DNA from: Paenibacillus sp. FSL R5-0766
GTDB taxonomy: Bacteria; Bacillota; Bacilli; Paenibacillales; Paenibacillaceae
Direction of reading: 5' to 3'
NCBI RefSeq assembly: GCF_037971845.1
Contig: NZ_CP150227.1
Coordinates: forward strand, 434,001-498,000
DNA: 64,000 nucleotides
A program made the position numbers and the translations under genes. Shown here one piece after another: positions 52,707 to 61,762 of this stretch. The notes under the pieces are model-generated. The model was not told the DNA's origin and did no database searches. It worked only from the letters and a program-made list of their open reading frames with translations. Positions within the stretch are counted from its first letter, which is position 1, and each line of letters starts with the position of its first letter.

Positions 52707-52717
52707 CTGTCTGATAT

Positions 52718-52734
52718 ATACCCCTAAGGGGTAT
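52718..52734 (+). promoter_or_regulatory. CsoR operator of copA
   Basis: ATACCCCTAAGGGGTAT is a perfect palindrome about 48 bases before the copA start. It matches the operator in the csoR promoter in length and G-tracts, so copA is likely derepressed by copper through CsoR. Confidence 0.75.
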
Positions 52735-52781
52735 GTCGGATGCAAAATACAATAAATTGAATCGACATGAAAGGAGCTGAC

Positions 52782-55322
52782 ATGATGGATAACTCAACGA
52801 ATAAACCAATGGATAGATCATCCGAACCAACCCCAATGCCACCTATGGCAGACGCACCAGGACTAAAGACAACACTGCACATCACGGGGATGACCTGTGC
52901 TGCATGTTCGACACGAGTGGAGAAGGGATTGTCCCGCATGGAAGGGGTTCAGCAGGCCAATGTGAATCTGGCCATCGAACAGGCAACCGTTTCTTATGAT
53001 CCAAAGACAACCAACGTGAATGCGTTGCGAGATAAGGTGGAAGCATTGGGCTACGGTACGTTGTCCGAATCGGTTGATCTGAACATCACCGGTATGACGT
53101 GTGCTGCCTGTTCTGCCCGGATTGAAAAAGGGCTTTCCCGACTACCGGGGGTATCTCAGGCGAATGTGAATCTGGCGCTGGAAACAGGGCATATCGAATA
53201 TGCGGCTGGCACATTGAAACCTTCGGATATTACCGCCAAGATCAAGCAGATGGGCTATGGTGCCGAACTGCAATTGACGCAAGAAGAGACCACATCGGTT
53301 CGTGAACGTGAGCTGCAACGCAAAAAGTGGAAATGGATGATATCTGCGTTGTTATCGATTCCTTTACTGTGGGCAATGGTGGGGCATTTCTCGTTCACAT
53401 CCGGAATCTATGTCCCAGATCTGTTCATGAACCCTTGGTTCCAGCTGATTCTGGCAACGCCAGTACAGTTCGTGATTGGGTGGCAGTTCTATGTGGGAGC
53501 ATACAAAGCGCTACGTAACCGCAGTGCCAATATGGACGTTCTCGTTGCATTGGGTACCAGTGCAGCGTTTTTCTACAGTCTCTATCTGACGTTATCCAGT
53601 GGGTACTTACCTTCTACAACCATGGATCATGGGGCAATGGGAACGAGCACAGCCGCCATGCCTTCGGTAGAACTTTATTATGAGACAAGTGCAATTCTGA
53701 TTACGTTAATTTTACTGGGAAAATGGTTCGAAGCTGTGGCGAAAGGTCGCTCTTCACAGGCGATCAAAAGCTTGATTGAACTGGCTCCACGTGAAGCACG
53801 TGTCATCCGGGACGGACAGGAAGTGATGGTTCCTGCCGCATATGTTGCGGTGGGTGATCTGATCCTGGTGAAGCCGGGGGACAGCATCCCGGTGGATGGT
53901 ATTGTTGAAGAAGGGCAATCCTCTGTGGATGAATCCATGCTAAGTGGAGAGAGCCTTCCCGTGGATAAAAAACCAGGAGATCCCGTTACAGGTGCTACGC
54001 TGAACAAAAACGGGGTATTACGGCTACGTGCGACCCGAGTGGGCTCGGACACGGCTTTGTCTCAAATCATCAAAGTAGTCGAGCAAGCTCAGGGTTCCAA
54101 AGCACCAATTCAGCGGATTGCAGATGTCATTTCAGGCATATTTGTTCCCATTGTCGTGGGTATTGCCGCGCTGACATTCCTGATCTGGTATTTGTTTGCA
54201 AGTCCGGGTGACTTCGCTGGTTCTCTTGAAAAAGCGATTGCTGTGCTCGTTATTGCCTGTCCATGTGCACTGGGGCTGGCAACGCCGACCTCCGTCATGG
54301 CTGGATCAGGACGTGCGGCTGAATATGGCATTCTGTTCAAGGGCGGCGAACATCTGGAGTCGGCACAACAGATTCAGACCGTGGTGCTCGACAAAACAGG
54401 TACAGTAACCCAAGGTAAACCGGTGCTTACGGATGTTATCACGGCTCCGAACTGGACGGAATCTGATCTGCTTGAGCGAGTGGGAGCGGCCGAACAGAGT
54501 TCCGAGCATCCGCTGGCAGAGGCGATTGTTGCAGGAATTCGTGCCAAGGGTCTGGAGCTAACCCCAACAGAGAAGTTTGAGAACATACCGGGATATGGTG
54601 TTCGAGCTTCAATAAAAGGGCAGGAGATTCTGGTCGGCACACGTCGTTTGCTTGCAGATGCACAGGTGAATGTCTCTGAGGAAACCGTTCAGCAGATGAA
54701 CCGTCTGGAGGAACAAGGACGTACAGCAATGCTGGTTGCGGTAGATGGTCAGTGGGCAGGCATCGTGGCTGTGGCTGACACCATCAAGGATACCTCTCGT
54801 GAAGCCATCGGTCGTCTTCAGGCGATGGGGATCGATGTCATCATGATCACGGGAGACAATGAGCGAACAGCTCGTGCTGTAGCAGAACAGGCAGGGATCG
54901 GTAAAGTTCTGGCTGAGGTTCTGCCGGAAGGCAAGGCTGCGGAAGTGAAGAAACTTCAGGAGAGTGGTCTGAAAGTTGCCATGGTAGGTGATGGCATTAA
55001 TGATGCTCCGGCACTCGCTACTGCTGATATTGGGATGGCCATCGGAACAGGAACGGATGTAGCGATGGAAGCGGCGGATATTACGTTGATGCGTGGTGAT
55101 CTGAACAGCATTGCAGATGCCATTGAGATGAGCCGGCGCACGATGGGTAACATCAAACAAAACCTGTTCTGGGCACTCGGATACAACGTTATTGGTATTC
55201 CCATTGCGGCAGTTGGCTTCTTGGCTCCATGGCTGGCAGGGGCGGCGATGGCGTTCAGCTCCGTGTCGGTTGTACTGAATTCGCTGCGTCTGCAACGCAT
55301 GAAGCTGAAGAGAAATGACTGA
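52782..55322 (+). CDS. copA: Copper-exporting P1B-type ATPase CopA
   Basis: An 846-aa pump. Two N-terminal HMA domains each have GMTCAAC (Cys39/Cys42, and again at about 110). TM helices follow, with the Cu site C493-P494-C495. The actuator loop shows SGES, the phosphorylation site is D537 in DKTGT, and HP with [11 protein letters not shown] completes the P-domain. It expels Cu(I). AAAGGAGCTG lies between the in-frame ATG at 52767 and the ATG pair at 52782/52785, so 52782 is taken. Strong CsoR operator upstream; terminator downstream. Confidence 0.95.
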   Translation: MMDNSTNKPMDRSSEPTPMPPMADAPGLKTTLHITGMTCAACSTRVEKGLSRMEGVQQANVNLAIEQATVSYDPKTTNVNALRDKVEALGYGTLSESVDLNITGMTCAACSARIEKGLSRLPGVSQANVNLALETGHIEYAAGTLKPSDITAKIKQMGYGAELQLTQEETTSVRERELQRKKWKWMISALLSIPLLWAMVGHFSFTSGIYVPDLFMNPWFQLILATPVQFVIGWQFYVGAYKALRNRSANMDVLVALGTSAAFFYSLYLTLSSGYLPSTTMDHGAMGTSTAAMPSVELYYETSAILITLILLGKWFEAVAKGRSSQAIKSLIELAPREARVIRDGQEVMVPAAYVAVGDLILVKPGDSIPVDGIVEEGQSSVDESMLSGESLPVDKKPGDPVTGATLNKNGVLRLRATRVGSDTALSQIIKVVEQAQGSKAPIQRIADVISGIFVPIVVGIAALTFLIWYLFASPGDFAGSLEKAIAVLVIACPCALGLATPTSVMAGSGRAAEYGILFKGGEHLESAQQIQTVVLDKTGTVTQGKPVLTDVITAPNWTESDLLERVGAAEQSSEHPLAEAIVAGIRAKGLELTPTEKFENIPGYGVRASIKGQEILVGTRRLLADAQVNVSEETVQQMNRLEEQGRTAMLVAVDGQWAGIVAVADTIKDTSREAIGRLQAMGIDVIMITGDNERTARAVAEQAGIGKVLAEVLPEGKAAEVKKLQESGLKVAMVGDGINDAPALATADIGMAIGTGTDVAMEAADITLMRGDLNSIADAIEMSRRTMGNIKQNLFWALGYNVIGIPIAAVGFLAPWLAGAAMAFSSVSVVLNSLRLQRMKLKRND

Positions 55323-55383
55323 CCGACCTTTGTTTGGAGATATATTCAACGCGTCATTGTCAATGAAGTGAGGATGAATAAAT

Positions 55384-55414
55384 ACGCGGTTCGCTGCGGC
55401 GGACCGTGTTTTTT
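55384..55414 (+). terminator. Terminator of copA
   Basis: ACGCGGTTCGC pairs with GCGGACCGTGT (two mismatches), followed by TTTTT. Confidence 0.6.
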
Positions 55415-55572
55415 GTTGAGAAAAATACAGTTGCGTCGCCAGAAAGTAGCCTGAATCGGTGGTATTAGATGTTCTTTTCTACGGAGAAAGGAAGCATAAT
55501 GCACTTTTGTGAAAATGGATCAATTGTATTCATGAATAAAGCTTACGTTTTCTGAATTTTTCAAAAAATGAG

Positions 55573-55640
55573 TTGACAATATGGACATATTCACATAAAA
55601 TTTAAACGATCGTTTGATTCAAACAACTGTTTAAATCAAA
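55573..55640 (+). promoter_or_regulatory. Promoter with TetR-type operator
   Basis: TTGACA (55573) - 17 bases - TAAAAT (55596) is a strong sigma-A promoter. Directly after it TTTAAACGATCGTTTGA and CAAACAACTGTTTAAA form overlapping palindromes, as is usual for TetR-family operators. The TetR gene two genes on is the likely repressor. It serves the ABC-2 permease gene. Confidence 0.65.
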
Positions 55641-55673
55641 TTAGAACTATTTGAGTAATGGAGGACACCTTTT

Positions 55674-56834
55674 ATGTTACAGGCTTTACGTACATTGTTT
55701 AAAAAACCGCCAGTGATTGTAGGGATCGTAACAGCACTTATGTTCCAAGTGATCTTTAGCGTGATCTGGATGACCGCATATTCTGGAGTAAATGACCGTA
55801 CGAAAGAGTTGACGGTTGCGATTGTGAATGAGGACGGCGAAATGTCCAAAGGAATCGCAGACTCACTCGCAGGAACACTGCCTTTCCATACCGTATCCAA
55901 TCTAAGCGCGGCTGAAGCGTTGGATCAGCTGAATCATCACCAAGTCCACATGGTGCTGGATATCCCGGCTGGATTTAACGAATTGCTTCAGACGGCTGGC
56001 TCAACCGCCGAGATTAAATACACCATTAATGAAGCAAACCCGGTTACGATTAAAAGCATGATGCAAGGTGTATCCCAAAGTGTGACAAACACGATTAACA
56101 AACAAGCTACAGCACAAGGAGTACAGACGGTGTTAACCGCTTCAGGTGCGCCTGCCGATCAGGCTGCTGAAGCCGCGACAAACCTGGCTACCCGAGTGGA
56201 AGGAACGACAACGTCCATTAACCCGGTTAACGGGATGAATAATCAGATGGTGCCGATGATGATGGTACTGGCTTCCTATGTAGGTGCCATGATCATGGGG
56301 ATGAATCTCCAGACAGCGATGGGCATGTTGTCATCTACCTATTCCCGTTTGACTTTGTTTGGCGCGAGAGTAGTCATCAACGTGGGTTCTGCATTGGTCG
56401 TTTCCTTGCTGGGATCATCGCTGATCGTGGCATTGGGAGGACAGATTGCACAAGGATTCGTTGCATTCTGGTTGTTCCAGGCGCTCTTCCTGTGCACGTT
56501 CATGTTCTTCTCCCAGTTCTTCCTGATCTGCTTCGGACCTGCAGGAAGTCTGTTCAATATCATCTCACTGTCCTTGCAACTGGTATCCTCCGGTGCAATG
56601 GTACCGCGTGAATTGCTGAACAGCTTCTATAGCGGCATTGGGCAGTACCTGCCTGCAACATACGCCGTTCAGGGTATTCTGAGCGTGCAGTTGGGAGGCC
56701 CAGGAGTACAATCCGCTGCAGGTTCCATCGTGATTGTACTGTTGGTTGCCGTTGCTTTATCATTGGTCGTGACATTGTTGAAAAAACAACGCATGCCAGC
56801 TATGGCTCCAAGCCCTGCTCAAGCAAACAACTAA
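55674..56834 (+). CDS. ABC-2 type / YhgE-Pip-like membrane permease
   Basis: A 386-aa membrane protein. TM1 (about 12-34) is followed by an external region (about 35-195) with a helical part, then about five TM helices in the C-terminal half. The layout fits ABC-2 permease or YhgE/Pip (DUF3533) proteins used for drug or peptide efflux. No ATPase partner is next to it. GGAGGAC precedes the ATG. Control by the downstream TetR gene is inferred from the operator-like palindromes and the neighbour. Confidence 0.75.
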   Translation: MLQALRTLFKKPPVIVGIVTALMFQVIFSVIWMTAYSGVNDRTKELTVAIVNEDGEMSKGIADSLAGTLPFHTVSNLSAAEALDQLNHHQVHMVLDIPAGFNELLQTAGSTAEIKYTINEANPVTIKSMMQGVSQSVTNTINKQATAQGVQTVLTASGAPADQAAEAATNLATRVEGTTTSINPVNGMNNQMVPMMMVLASYVGAMIMGMNLQTAMGMLSSTYSRLTLFGARVVINVGSALVVSLLGSSLIVALGGQIAQGFVAFWLFQALFLCTFMFFSQFFLICFGPAGSLFNIISLSLQLVSSGAMVPRELLNSFYSGIGQYLPATYAVQGILSVQLGGPGVQSAAGSIVIVLLVAVALSLVVTLLKKQRMPAMAPSPAQANN

Positions 56835-56870
56835 TACAGCAGATGTATACCATTGCATCATAGGATAGGA

Positions 56871-56903
56871 CAAGCACCCCGATGATTTTCATCGGGGTGC
56901 TTG
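56871..56903 (+). terminator. Terminator of the ABC-2 permease gene
   Basis: CAAGCACCCCGATGA pairs with CATCGGGGTGCTTG around TTTT. The T-run is weak on the plus side (GGTGTAAT). Confidence 0.6.
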
Positions 56904-56989
56904 GTGTAATATAATAGACAGATGAGTCGCTGGCTACAGTTCTTGAGCTGGAGCGAATGAGATGAACGGACAAGAGGGAGCGGGACGGA

Positions 56990-57589
56990 ATGACGGAACC
57001 GGAGTTGGATATCAAAACGAGGATATTGCTTGCAGCCAAGAAGCTTTTTGCACAGCAAGGGTATGACGGGACGAGTGTTCGTCAAATCTGTGATGAGGCG
57101 GGTGCGAACGTGTCACTGGTCTCATACCATTTTGGCGGCAAAGAAAAGGTGTTCGAAGCCTTATTTGAGCATTTTTTCCCTGGGCATATGATGAACTCGC
57201 TGGCGGAAGAATCCATGTCCTCGCCTGTCGAAGGCATCCGACGAATTATTGGTGAAGTTGTGAAGTTCACGATGACGGATCGGGAGATGAGCGATATTGT
57301 GCAGCTAGAAATTACACTTCGTACACATCGCACAGCTACCGTATTTCGTTTTCTGGACCCCGTCTGGACTCGAGTTAAGGAACTTCTGCAAGAAGGAAAA
57401 GACCAGGGATTGTTTCAGATTGAGTCCGTAACTTATGCGATGCTTCAGGTGATGGGTGTGGCCTTGGCACACAAACGGGCCAAGAATTCACGGTTTGGCT
57501 TTGAATATCAGGATATGAATACAGACGAACTCGCTGAGCAGACAATTGAGTTCGTACTTCGAGGATTGGGAGTGAACAGCCATGAATGA
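56990..57589 (+). CDS. TetR family transcriptional regulator
   Basis: A 199-aa repressor. The N-terminal HTH (about 8-55) reads TRILLAAKKLFAQQGYDGTSV with DEAGANVSLVSYHFGGKE. The C-terminal ligand domain resembles the DUF1956/CecR-type or YfiR-type regulators in length. It overlaps the nitroreductase gene by eight bases. It probably controls the ABC-2 permease upstream and perhaps the nitroreductase. The inducer is unknown. GGAGCGGGACGG precedes the ATG. Confidence 0.88.
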   Translation: MTEPELDIKTRILLAAKKLFAQQGYDGTSVRQICDEAGANVSLVSYHFGGKEKVFEALFEHFFPGHMMNSLAEESMSSPVEGIRRIIGEVVKFTMTDREMSDIVQLEITLRTHRTATVFRFLDPVWTRVKELLQEGKDQGLFQIESVTYAMLQVMGVALAHKRAKNSRFGFEYQDMNTDELAEQTIEFVLRGLGVNSHE

Positions 57590-58325
57590 AACCATTGAGT
57601 TAATGATGAAACACCGCTCTGTACGCAAATTCAAGCCAGACCCGGTGAGTGATGAGCAGCTTGCAGCCATCGTAGCAGCGGGTCAGATGGCTTCTTCTTC
57701 AAGTAGTGTACAAGCCTATACCGTCATTGCTGTGACTGACATAGAGCAGAAATCCAAGCTGGCTGAATTGGCAGGCAATCAGGCCTACGTCAATGAATGT
57801 CCGGTGTTTCTCGTATGGTGTGCTGATCTGTATCGGCTGAGTGATGCTGCGAAACGTCATCTTCCTGAAAAGGAATCGTATGCTGATTCAACAGAGAATT
57901 TCATGGTAGCCACGATTGATGCTGCTCTGGCTTCCCAGAATGCCGCTCTTGCAGCGGAGTCACTAGGATTCGGAATCGTATATATTGGGGGGCTTCGTAC
58001 CCGGATTGAGGAAGTAGCTGAGTTGCTGGATTTGCCGGAAGGAGTATATCCGGTGTATGGCATGTGCATTGGTGTTGCAGATCAGGAAACGGGAATTCGG
58101 CCGCGTCTGCCGCTGGATGCAGTCCTGCATCATAATCGTTATAATGCCGAGCAGAGCATCAAAGGTGTTGAGCAGTATGATGAGACAACGACGGCGTACA
58201 TGAAAGAACGGACTAACGGTGAACGAACGACCCCATGGTCCGAACTGATGGCGAAGCGCCTGACTGAGCCGACAAGGTTGCAAGTGAGACCGTTCCTGGA
58301 AGGCAAAGGATTCTTGAAGCGTTAA
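57582..58325 (+). CDS. NfsA/NfrA-type FMN nitroreductase
   Basis: A 247-aa NADPH-dependent flavin reductase/nitroreductase. HRSVRKFKPDPVSDEQL near the start, SSSSVQAYTVIAV, ALAAESLGFGIVYIGGLR and the C-terminal LEGKGFLKR are typical of NfrA/NfsA. It binds FMN as a dimer and reduces nitro compounds, quinones or flavins. It is coupled to the TetR gene by overlap. Its stop codon lies within the end of a family A palindromic repeat. Confidence 0.9.
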   Translation: MNETIELMMKHRSVRKFKPDPVSDEQLAAIVAAGQMASSSSSVQAYTVIAVTDIEQKSKLAELAGNQAYVNECPVFLVWCADLYRLSDAAKRHLPEKESYADSTENFMVATIDAALASQNAALAAESLGFGIVYIGGLRTRIEEVAELLDLPEGVYPVYGMCIGVADQETGIRPRLPLDAVLHHNRYNAEQSIKGVEQYDETTTAYMKERTNGERTTPWSELMAKRLTEPTRLQVRPFLEGKGFLKR

Positions 58326-58550
58326 GTTGAACTGAAGGTAGTTACACTTGCCACTCCGATGACAGAACAACCTTCCGATCGCTGTTATCCCCAGATTTTT
58401 TGATCCAATTTTTGTGAAGGTGAAAATCTAGTGATAGCGTATGCTTCCGAAGTAGCTTTCTTGCAGAAAGCTTTTAGGCGAACGCTGCTTCCTCAGGTTA
58501 TTTCTGTCCTCTACGTTCCTGTGTAAAAATTTAGTTCAACTGATATATAA
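58321..58550. repeat. Palindromic repeat family A, copy 3
   Basis: About 230 bases, ends GTTAAGTTGAAC and GTTCAACTGATATATAA. The stretch CACTTGCCACTCCGATG is identical to copy 1, as are CGATCGCTGTTATCCCCAG and AGCTTTCTT.CAGAAAGCTT. The same orientation as the other copies. The left end holds the stop codon of the nitroreductase gene. Confidence 0.75.
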
Positions 58551-58560
58551 TAGTAGACTA

Positions 58561-58594
58561 GAAGTCAGTCGGTGGCGAAGCCGACTGGCTTCTT
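58561..58594 (+). terminator. Terminator after nitroreductase gene
   Basis: GAAG.CAGTCGG pairs with CCGACTG.CTTC, followed by TTTGT. It lies just beyond repeat copy 3. Confidence 0.6.
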
Positions 58595-58645
58595 TGTGCT
58601 GTGCTGGCAGGGCAAGCGAGAGTACTTGCTGTTACCTGATTGTAC

Positions 58646-59452
58646 TTAAGTTAAGCCATAGAAACGCTTTGTGTTCTGATAAAAGAGCCGGGCGGCCCGC
58701 TCGGTTCCCATACCGGTGATCTCACTCCATGCCTGGATAACCTGTCTGGTCATGGCCGGGTGTGTCATTCGTCCCTGAAACGGCCCTTCGAAGGGCCAAG
58801 GTCCATCGGTCTCGGCCATCACTTGCTCCGATGGATATTGCCGGGCGAGTTCACGAATCTCTTCTTCGTAATGAATATCTGGCGTGAAAGAGATGAAATA
58901 GCCATTATCAGCCATGCGTCTAATGGTTTCGCGAGAACCCTTGAACCAGTGGAAATGGGCGCGTCGGAACTGATTTTGCTCCAGCAAATCACAGACGATA
59001 TCCGCATCTTCGTATACCGCATGAAGGACAAGTGGTTTGTTGTGCTTTTTGGCGAGCTGGATGAAACGTTCAAGCAACTCGATATACCCGCTCTGATCGA
59101 AGCGCTGCCCTGCCTTCTCCGCTTCCTGACGGTTGTAATAGGGAAGACCGATCTCTCCGATGGCTATAGCTTGTCCGATATGCTCTTCGATCCATTGGAA
59201 GAACAGATTCATTTCTGCAACGGACGGCAGTTCCTGTTCTGGATGGAAACCGAAGGCTGGATAGATGTTACGTGGATGTTGTTTTGCAAGCTCCAGATTG
59301 GCCTGGGCAGAAGCGAGATTCATGGACACGGCGATGACTGCCTCGACTTGTTGAGACGGGAAAGATAACAGCATCTCGCGTTGTTCGTCAGGGGTATACT
59401 GATCGAAGTGAATATGAGCATCAATTAATGGTGCAAAAGCTTGAGAATGCAC
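58646..59452 (-). CDS. TatD family metal-dependent hydrolase
   Basis: A 268-aa TIM-barrel hydrolase. DAHIHFDQY has the first metal His pair, GEIGLP the bridging Glu, VLHAVYED the next His, HFHWFKGS another, and AETDGPWPF the last Asp. These are the metal ligands of TatD-type nucleases/esterases. GTG 59452 is preferred: AAGGAGG lies nine bases before it, whereas the ATG at 59476 would translate that ribosome site. Phosphodiester or DNA repair activity is known for the family; the substrate here is unknown. Confidence 0.85.
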   Translation of the reverse strand: MHSQAFAPLIDAHIHFDQYTPDEQREMLLSFPSQQVEAVIAVSMNLASAQANLELAKQHPRNIYPAFGFHPEQELPSVAEMNLFFQWIEEHIGQAIAIGEIGLPYYNRQEAEKAGQRFDQSGYIELLERFIQLAKKHNKPLVLHAVYEDADIVCDLLEQNQFRRAHFHWFKGSRETIRRMADNGYFISFTPDIHYEEEIRELARQYPSEQVMAETDGPWPFEGPFQGRMTHPAMTRQVIQAWSEITGMGTERAARLFYQNTKRFYGLT

Positions 59453-59542
59453 GAGGGAATTCCTCCTTGTGGTCATTTATATTCTAACTATGTTACGCAG
59501 AATTCCTTGTGGTGGATCACCCATTAAAGGAAAATAATAACT

Positions 59543-59575
59543 TAAAAACCCGCACTATCAAGATAGGCGGGCTTT
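59543..59575 (-). terminator. Terminator of thi transporter operon
   Basis: On the minus strand CCCGCCTAT pairs with ATAGTGCGGG, followed by TTTTT; the stop codon of the ATPase gene is in the loop. Confidence 0.7.
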
Positions 59576-60460
59576 CTGCTGTTCTTCTCTCATCCACTGT
59601 GCAATCTGCCGTTTACGCTCCAGAAAAGCGGATTGCTCCGTAATTTCTTCTCGTCTTGGGCGATCAAAAGGAACATGTACCTCGTGCAACACCGTTGCAG
59701 GTCGGTTGGATAACACATAGACCCGATCCGCTAGCAGCAATGCTTCTTCGATATTATGGGTGATGAACAGCACCGAGCGGCGGTTCTGTTCCCAGATATC
59801 GAGCAGCCAGCGCTGCATGTCACTACGTGTCAGTGCATCCAGCGCGCTGAAAGGTTCGTCCAGCAGCATGAGTTCCTGCGGACTGAGCAGGGCGCGCAAA
59901 AATGCCGCACGCTGCTGCATTCCGCCCGACAGCATATGAGGGTATGCCTGCTCGAATCCGGCAAGACCCACGCTACTTAACCACTTACGAGCTTCTGCAA
60001 GTGCTTCGGCCCGAGGGGGAGCGCTTGAAGCTACTTCACCAGCAAGCAGTACATTGTCTTCAATGGTACGCCACGGGAAAAGAGCAGGCTGTTGTGGCAT
60101 ATAACTAATCTTGCCACGCTGTCCCGTTACATTCTGACCGTTCATAAGTACTTGGCCTTCCTGTGGCTTAAGCAGACCACCGATGATATGGAAAAGGGTG
60201 CTTTTACCACAGCCGGATGGCCCAACGATAGCGACAAACTCGCCTTGCTCCACGGTCAGGGACAGGCCGTTCAGAACCGGTAACCTGCTTCGCCGTTCGC
60301 GGAATGAAGCATGAACGTCAACGACGTCCAATGCAGGCGGAACCGGAGCAGTATTGGCAGGTCGATCAGGGGTAGCCGGGTGAAGCTTTTCACCGTGCTT
60401 TGGCTCCATTGCGCGTGCTCCTCGTTCAGGCTGGTCGTGTTCGTCCTGTTGCCAATTCAT
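59558..60460 (-). CDS. thiZ: ABC transporter ATPase ThiZ (pyrimidine precursor)
   Basis: A 300-aa NitT/TauT-type ATPase: Walker A GPSGCGKST, Q-loop MPQQPALFPW, signature LSGGMQQR, Walker B LMLLDEPFSALD and H-loop ITHN. A 45-residue charged, low-complexity N-terminus precedes the ABC domain. ATG 60460 is chosen because AGGAAGTGATG precedes it and longer forms overlap the permease gene. With ThiX and ThiY it should import a hydroxymethylpyrimidine-type thiamine precursor; the symbol rests on operon and TPP riboswitch control. Confidence 0.8.
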   Translation of the reverse strand: MNWQQDEHDQPERGARAMEPKHGEKLHPATPDRPANTAPVPPALDVVDVHASFRERRSRLPVLNGLSLTVEQGEFVAIVGPSGCGKSTLFHIIGGLLKPQEGQVLMNGQNVTGQRGKISYMPQQPALFPWRTIEDNVLLAGEVASSAPPRAEALAEARKWLSSVGLAGFEQAYPHMLSGGMQQRAAFLRALLSPQELMLLDEPFSALDALTRSDMQRWLLDIWEQNRRSVLFITHNIEEALLLADRVYVLSNRPATVLHEVHVPFDRPRREEITEQSAFLERKRQIAQWMREEQQKARLS

Positions 60461-60497
60461 ATGGTCATCACTTCCTAATATACAGATTACTTCTTTA

Positions 60498-61256
60498 CTA
60501 TCGCTTCTGTGGCCGCCAGCGCACGAGAAGCTTCTCCAGCAGGGCAATGAACAGGAAGAGCAGCAAGCTGAGCGCGACAATAATCATAATCGCCACGAAT
60601 AAACGATCGGTGCGATAAGCTGACTTTTGCAGCATCATATAATAACCAATACCCTTGTCTGCGCCAATCCATTCGGCGATGATGGCTCCCATCACACTAT
60701 AGGTAGCGGCGATTTTGACACCGGAGAACACGGATGGCAACGCATGGGGGAGCTCCAGCTTCCAGAAGATATGATGACGTTTCGCACCAGCCATGCGCAT
60801 ATAGTTCATCATGGCCGCGTCAGTACGGGTCAAGCCGTCCATAGCCGCCACCGCAACGGGGAAGAAACAGACCAGGATGATCGTAATCAGCTTGGGCAGC
60901 AGCCCGAATCCGAACCAGATTAACAGGAGCGGTGCGAGCGCGATGGTCGGGATATTTTGACTAAGAATAAGTAAAGGATACAGGGCTGACTTGAGAAAAG
61001 GGACCAAATGCAGCACCATCGCAATCAGCAATCCGACCGCCGTGCCAGCCGCGAATCCGATCAGCGTTAACTGAATGGTTGCGGAGGCGTGCATGCCAAG
61101 TCGCTCGGCCTGAGTTGCCGCTTCGCGGGCGATGTCGGACGGTGCAGGCAGCATCCATTTCTCAATATGGAAGAGGGAGACGGCTCCCTGCCATATCGCT
61201 ATAAAGAGAATAACCGCCACAATGGGCGGCCATACACTTTTGAAATAGGCATGCAT
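60498..61256 (-). CDS. thiX: ABC transporter permease ThiX
   Basis: A 252-aa BPD_transp_1 permease of the SsuC/TauC type with six TM helices. The EAA-like loop is MRMAGAKRHHIFWKLELPHALP. ALAPLLLIWFGFG is typical of the group. It forms the channel of the precursor importer. The start overlaps the end of the thiamine-binding protein gene by one base, so the two are coupled. Confidence 0.82.
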   Translation of the reverse strand: MHAYFKSVWPPIVAVILFIAIWQGAVSLFHIEKWMLPAPSDIAREAATQAERLGMHASATIQLTLIGFAAGTAVGLLIAMVLHLVPFLKSALYPLLILSQNIPTIALAPLLLIWFGFGLLPKLITIILVCFFPVAVAAMDGLTRTDAAMMNYMRMAGAKRHHIFWKLELPHALPSVFSGVKIAATYSVMGAIIAEWIGADKGIGYYMMLQKSAYRTDRLFVAIMIIVALSLLLFLFIALLEKLLVRWRPQKR

Positions 61257-61546
61257 TAGCGATACTTCTCCGTCAGGGTATCCATGCTGAAGCCAGTAGG
61301 GCTATGGGCAATTTTGATCTGGGAGATGATGCTTGGGCTGCCAGCCTCCACAAGTACCTCGTGCATTTTACGGACAACCTCCAGCAGTTCCTCCAGTTCC
61401 CCCTCGATCGTGGTGTCGAGTGCGTTCACCTGATATTTCAGGCCGGATTGCTGAATAACTTCAATGGCGCGATCTACGTAAGGATAAGAGTTCTCGCCAT
61501 TTGGCGTTTTCGGGATAACCTGAATGCTAAGTAATGTGCTTGCCAT
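61256..61546 (-). CDS. Thiamine-binding protein (MTH1187/YqgV-like, DUF77)
   Basis: A 96-aa ferredoxin-like protein of the MTH1187/YkoF-type family (PF01910). ALDTTIEGELEELLEVV and the N-terminal LLSIQVIPK match the group, which binds thiamine or its pyrimidine. No signal peptide, so it acts in the cytoplasm, perhaps receiving or sensing the imported pyrimidine. It lies between the binding-protein gene and thiX, with a repeat element upstream. Confidence 0.82.
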   Translation of the reverse strand: MASTLLSIQVIPKTPNGENSYPYVDRAIEVIQQSGLKYQVNALDTTIEGELEELLEVVRKMHEVLVEAGSPSIISQIKIAHSPTGFSMDTLTEKYR

Positions 61547-61572
61547 GAGAGATCACGGCTCCTTTCGTGATA

Positions 61573-61762
61573 AATTGCATGAATTGAACCAGGTTTACAC
61601 TTATCACTCCGATTGCAGTACCCTCTTCCGATCACTGTTATCCCCGGATTTCTTTAATGAATTCTAATGGAGGAAATCCGGGGATAAAGGTGAGCGCTTC
61701 GCTTCTTCAGATGGGTTCTGCACTCTTCGTTCTTGTGTAAAAAAGTTAAACTTAAGCAATTT
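61573..61762. repeat. Palindromic repeat family A, copy 4
   Basis: About 190 bases with ends AAATTGCATGAATTGAAC and GTTAAACTTAAGCAATTTT. The core is CCGATCACTGTTATCCCCGG opposed by AATCCGGGGATAA, then GAGCGCTTCGCTTCTTCAG. Same orientation as the other copies. It abuts the stop codon of thiY and separates thiY from the DUF77 gene in the operon. Confidence 0.75.

Noticed and set aside
5461..61762. Family A repeats considered as CRISPR or as riboswitches
   Set aside because: The copies are tens of kilobases apart without spacers, and they lie at gene ends rather than at leader positions, so neither reading fits.
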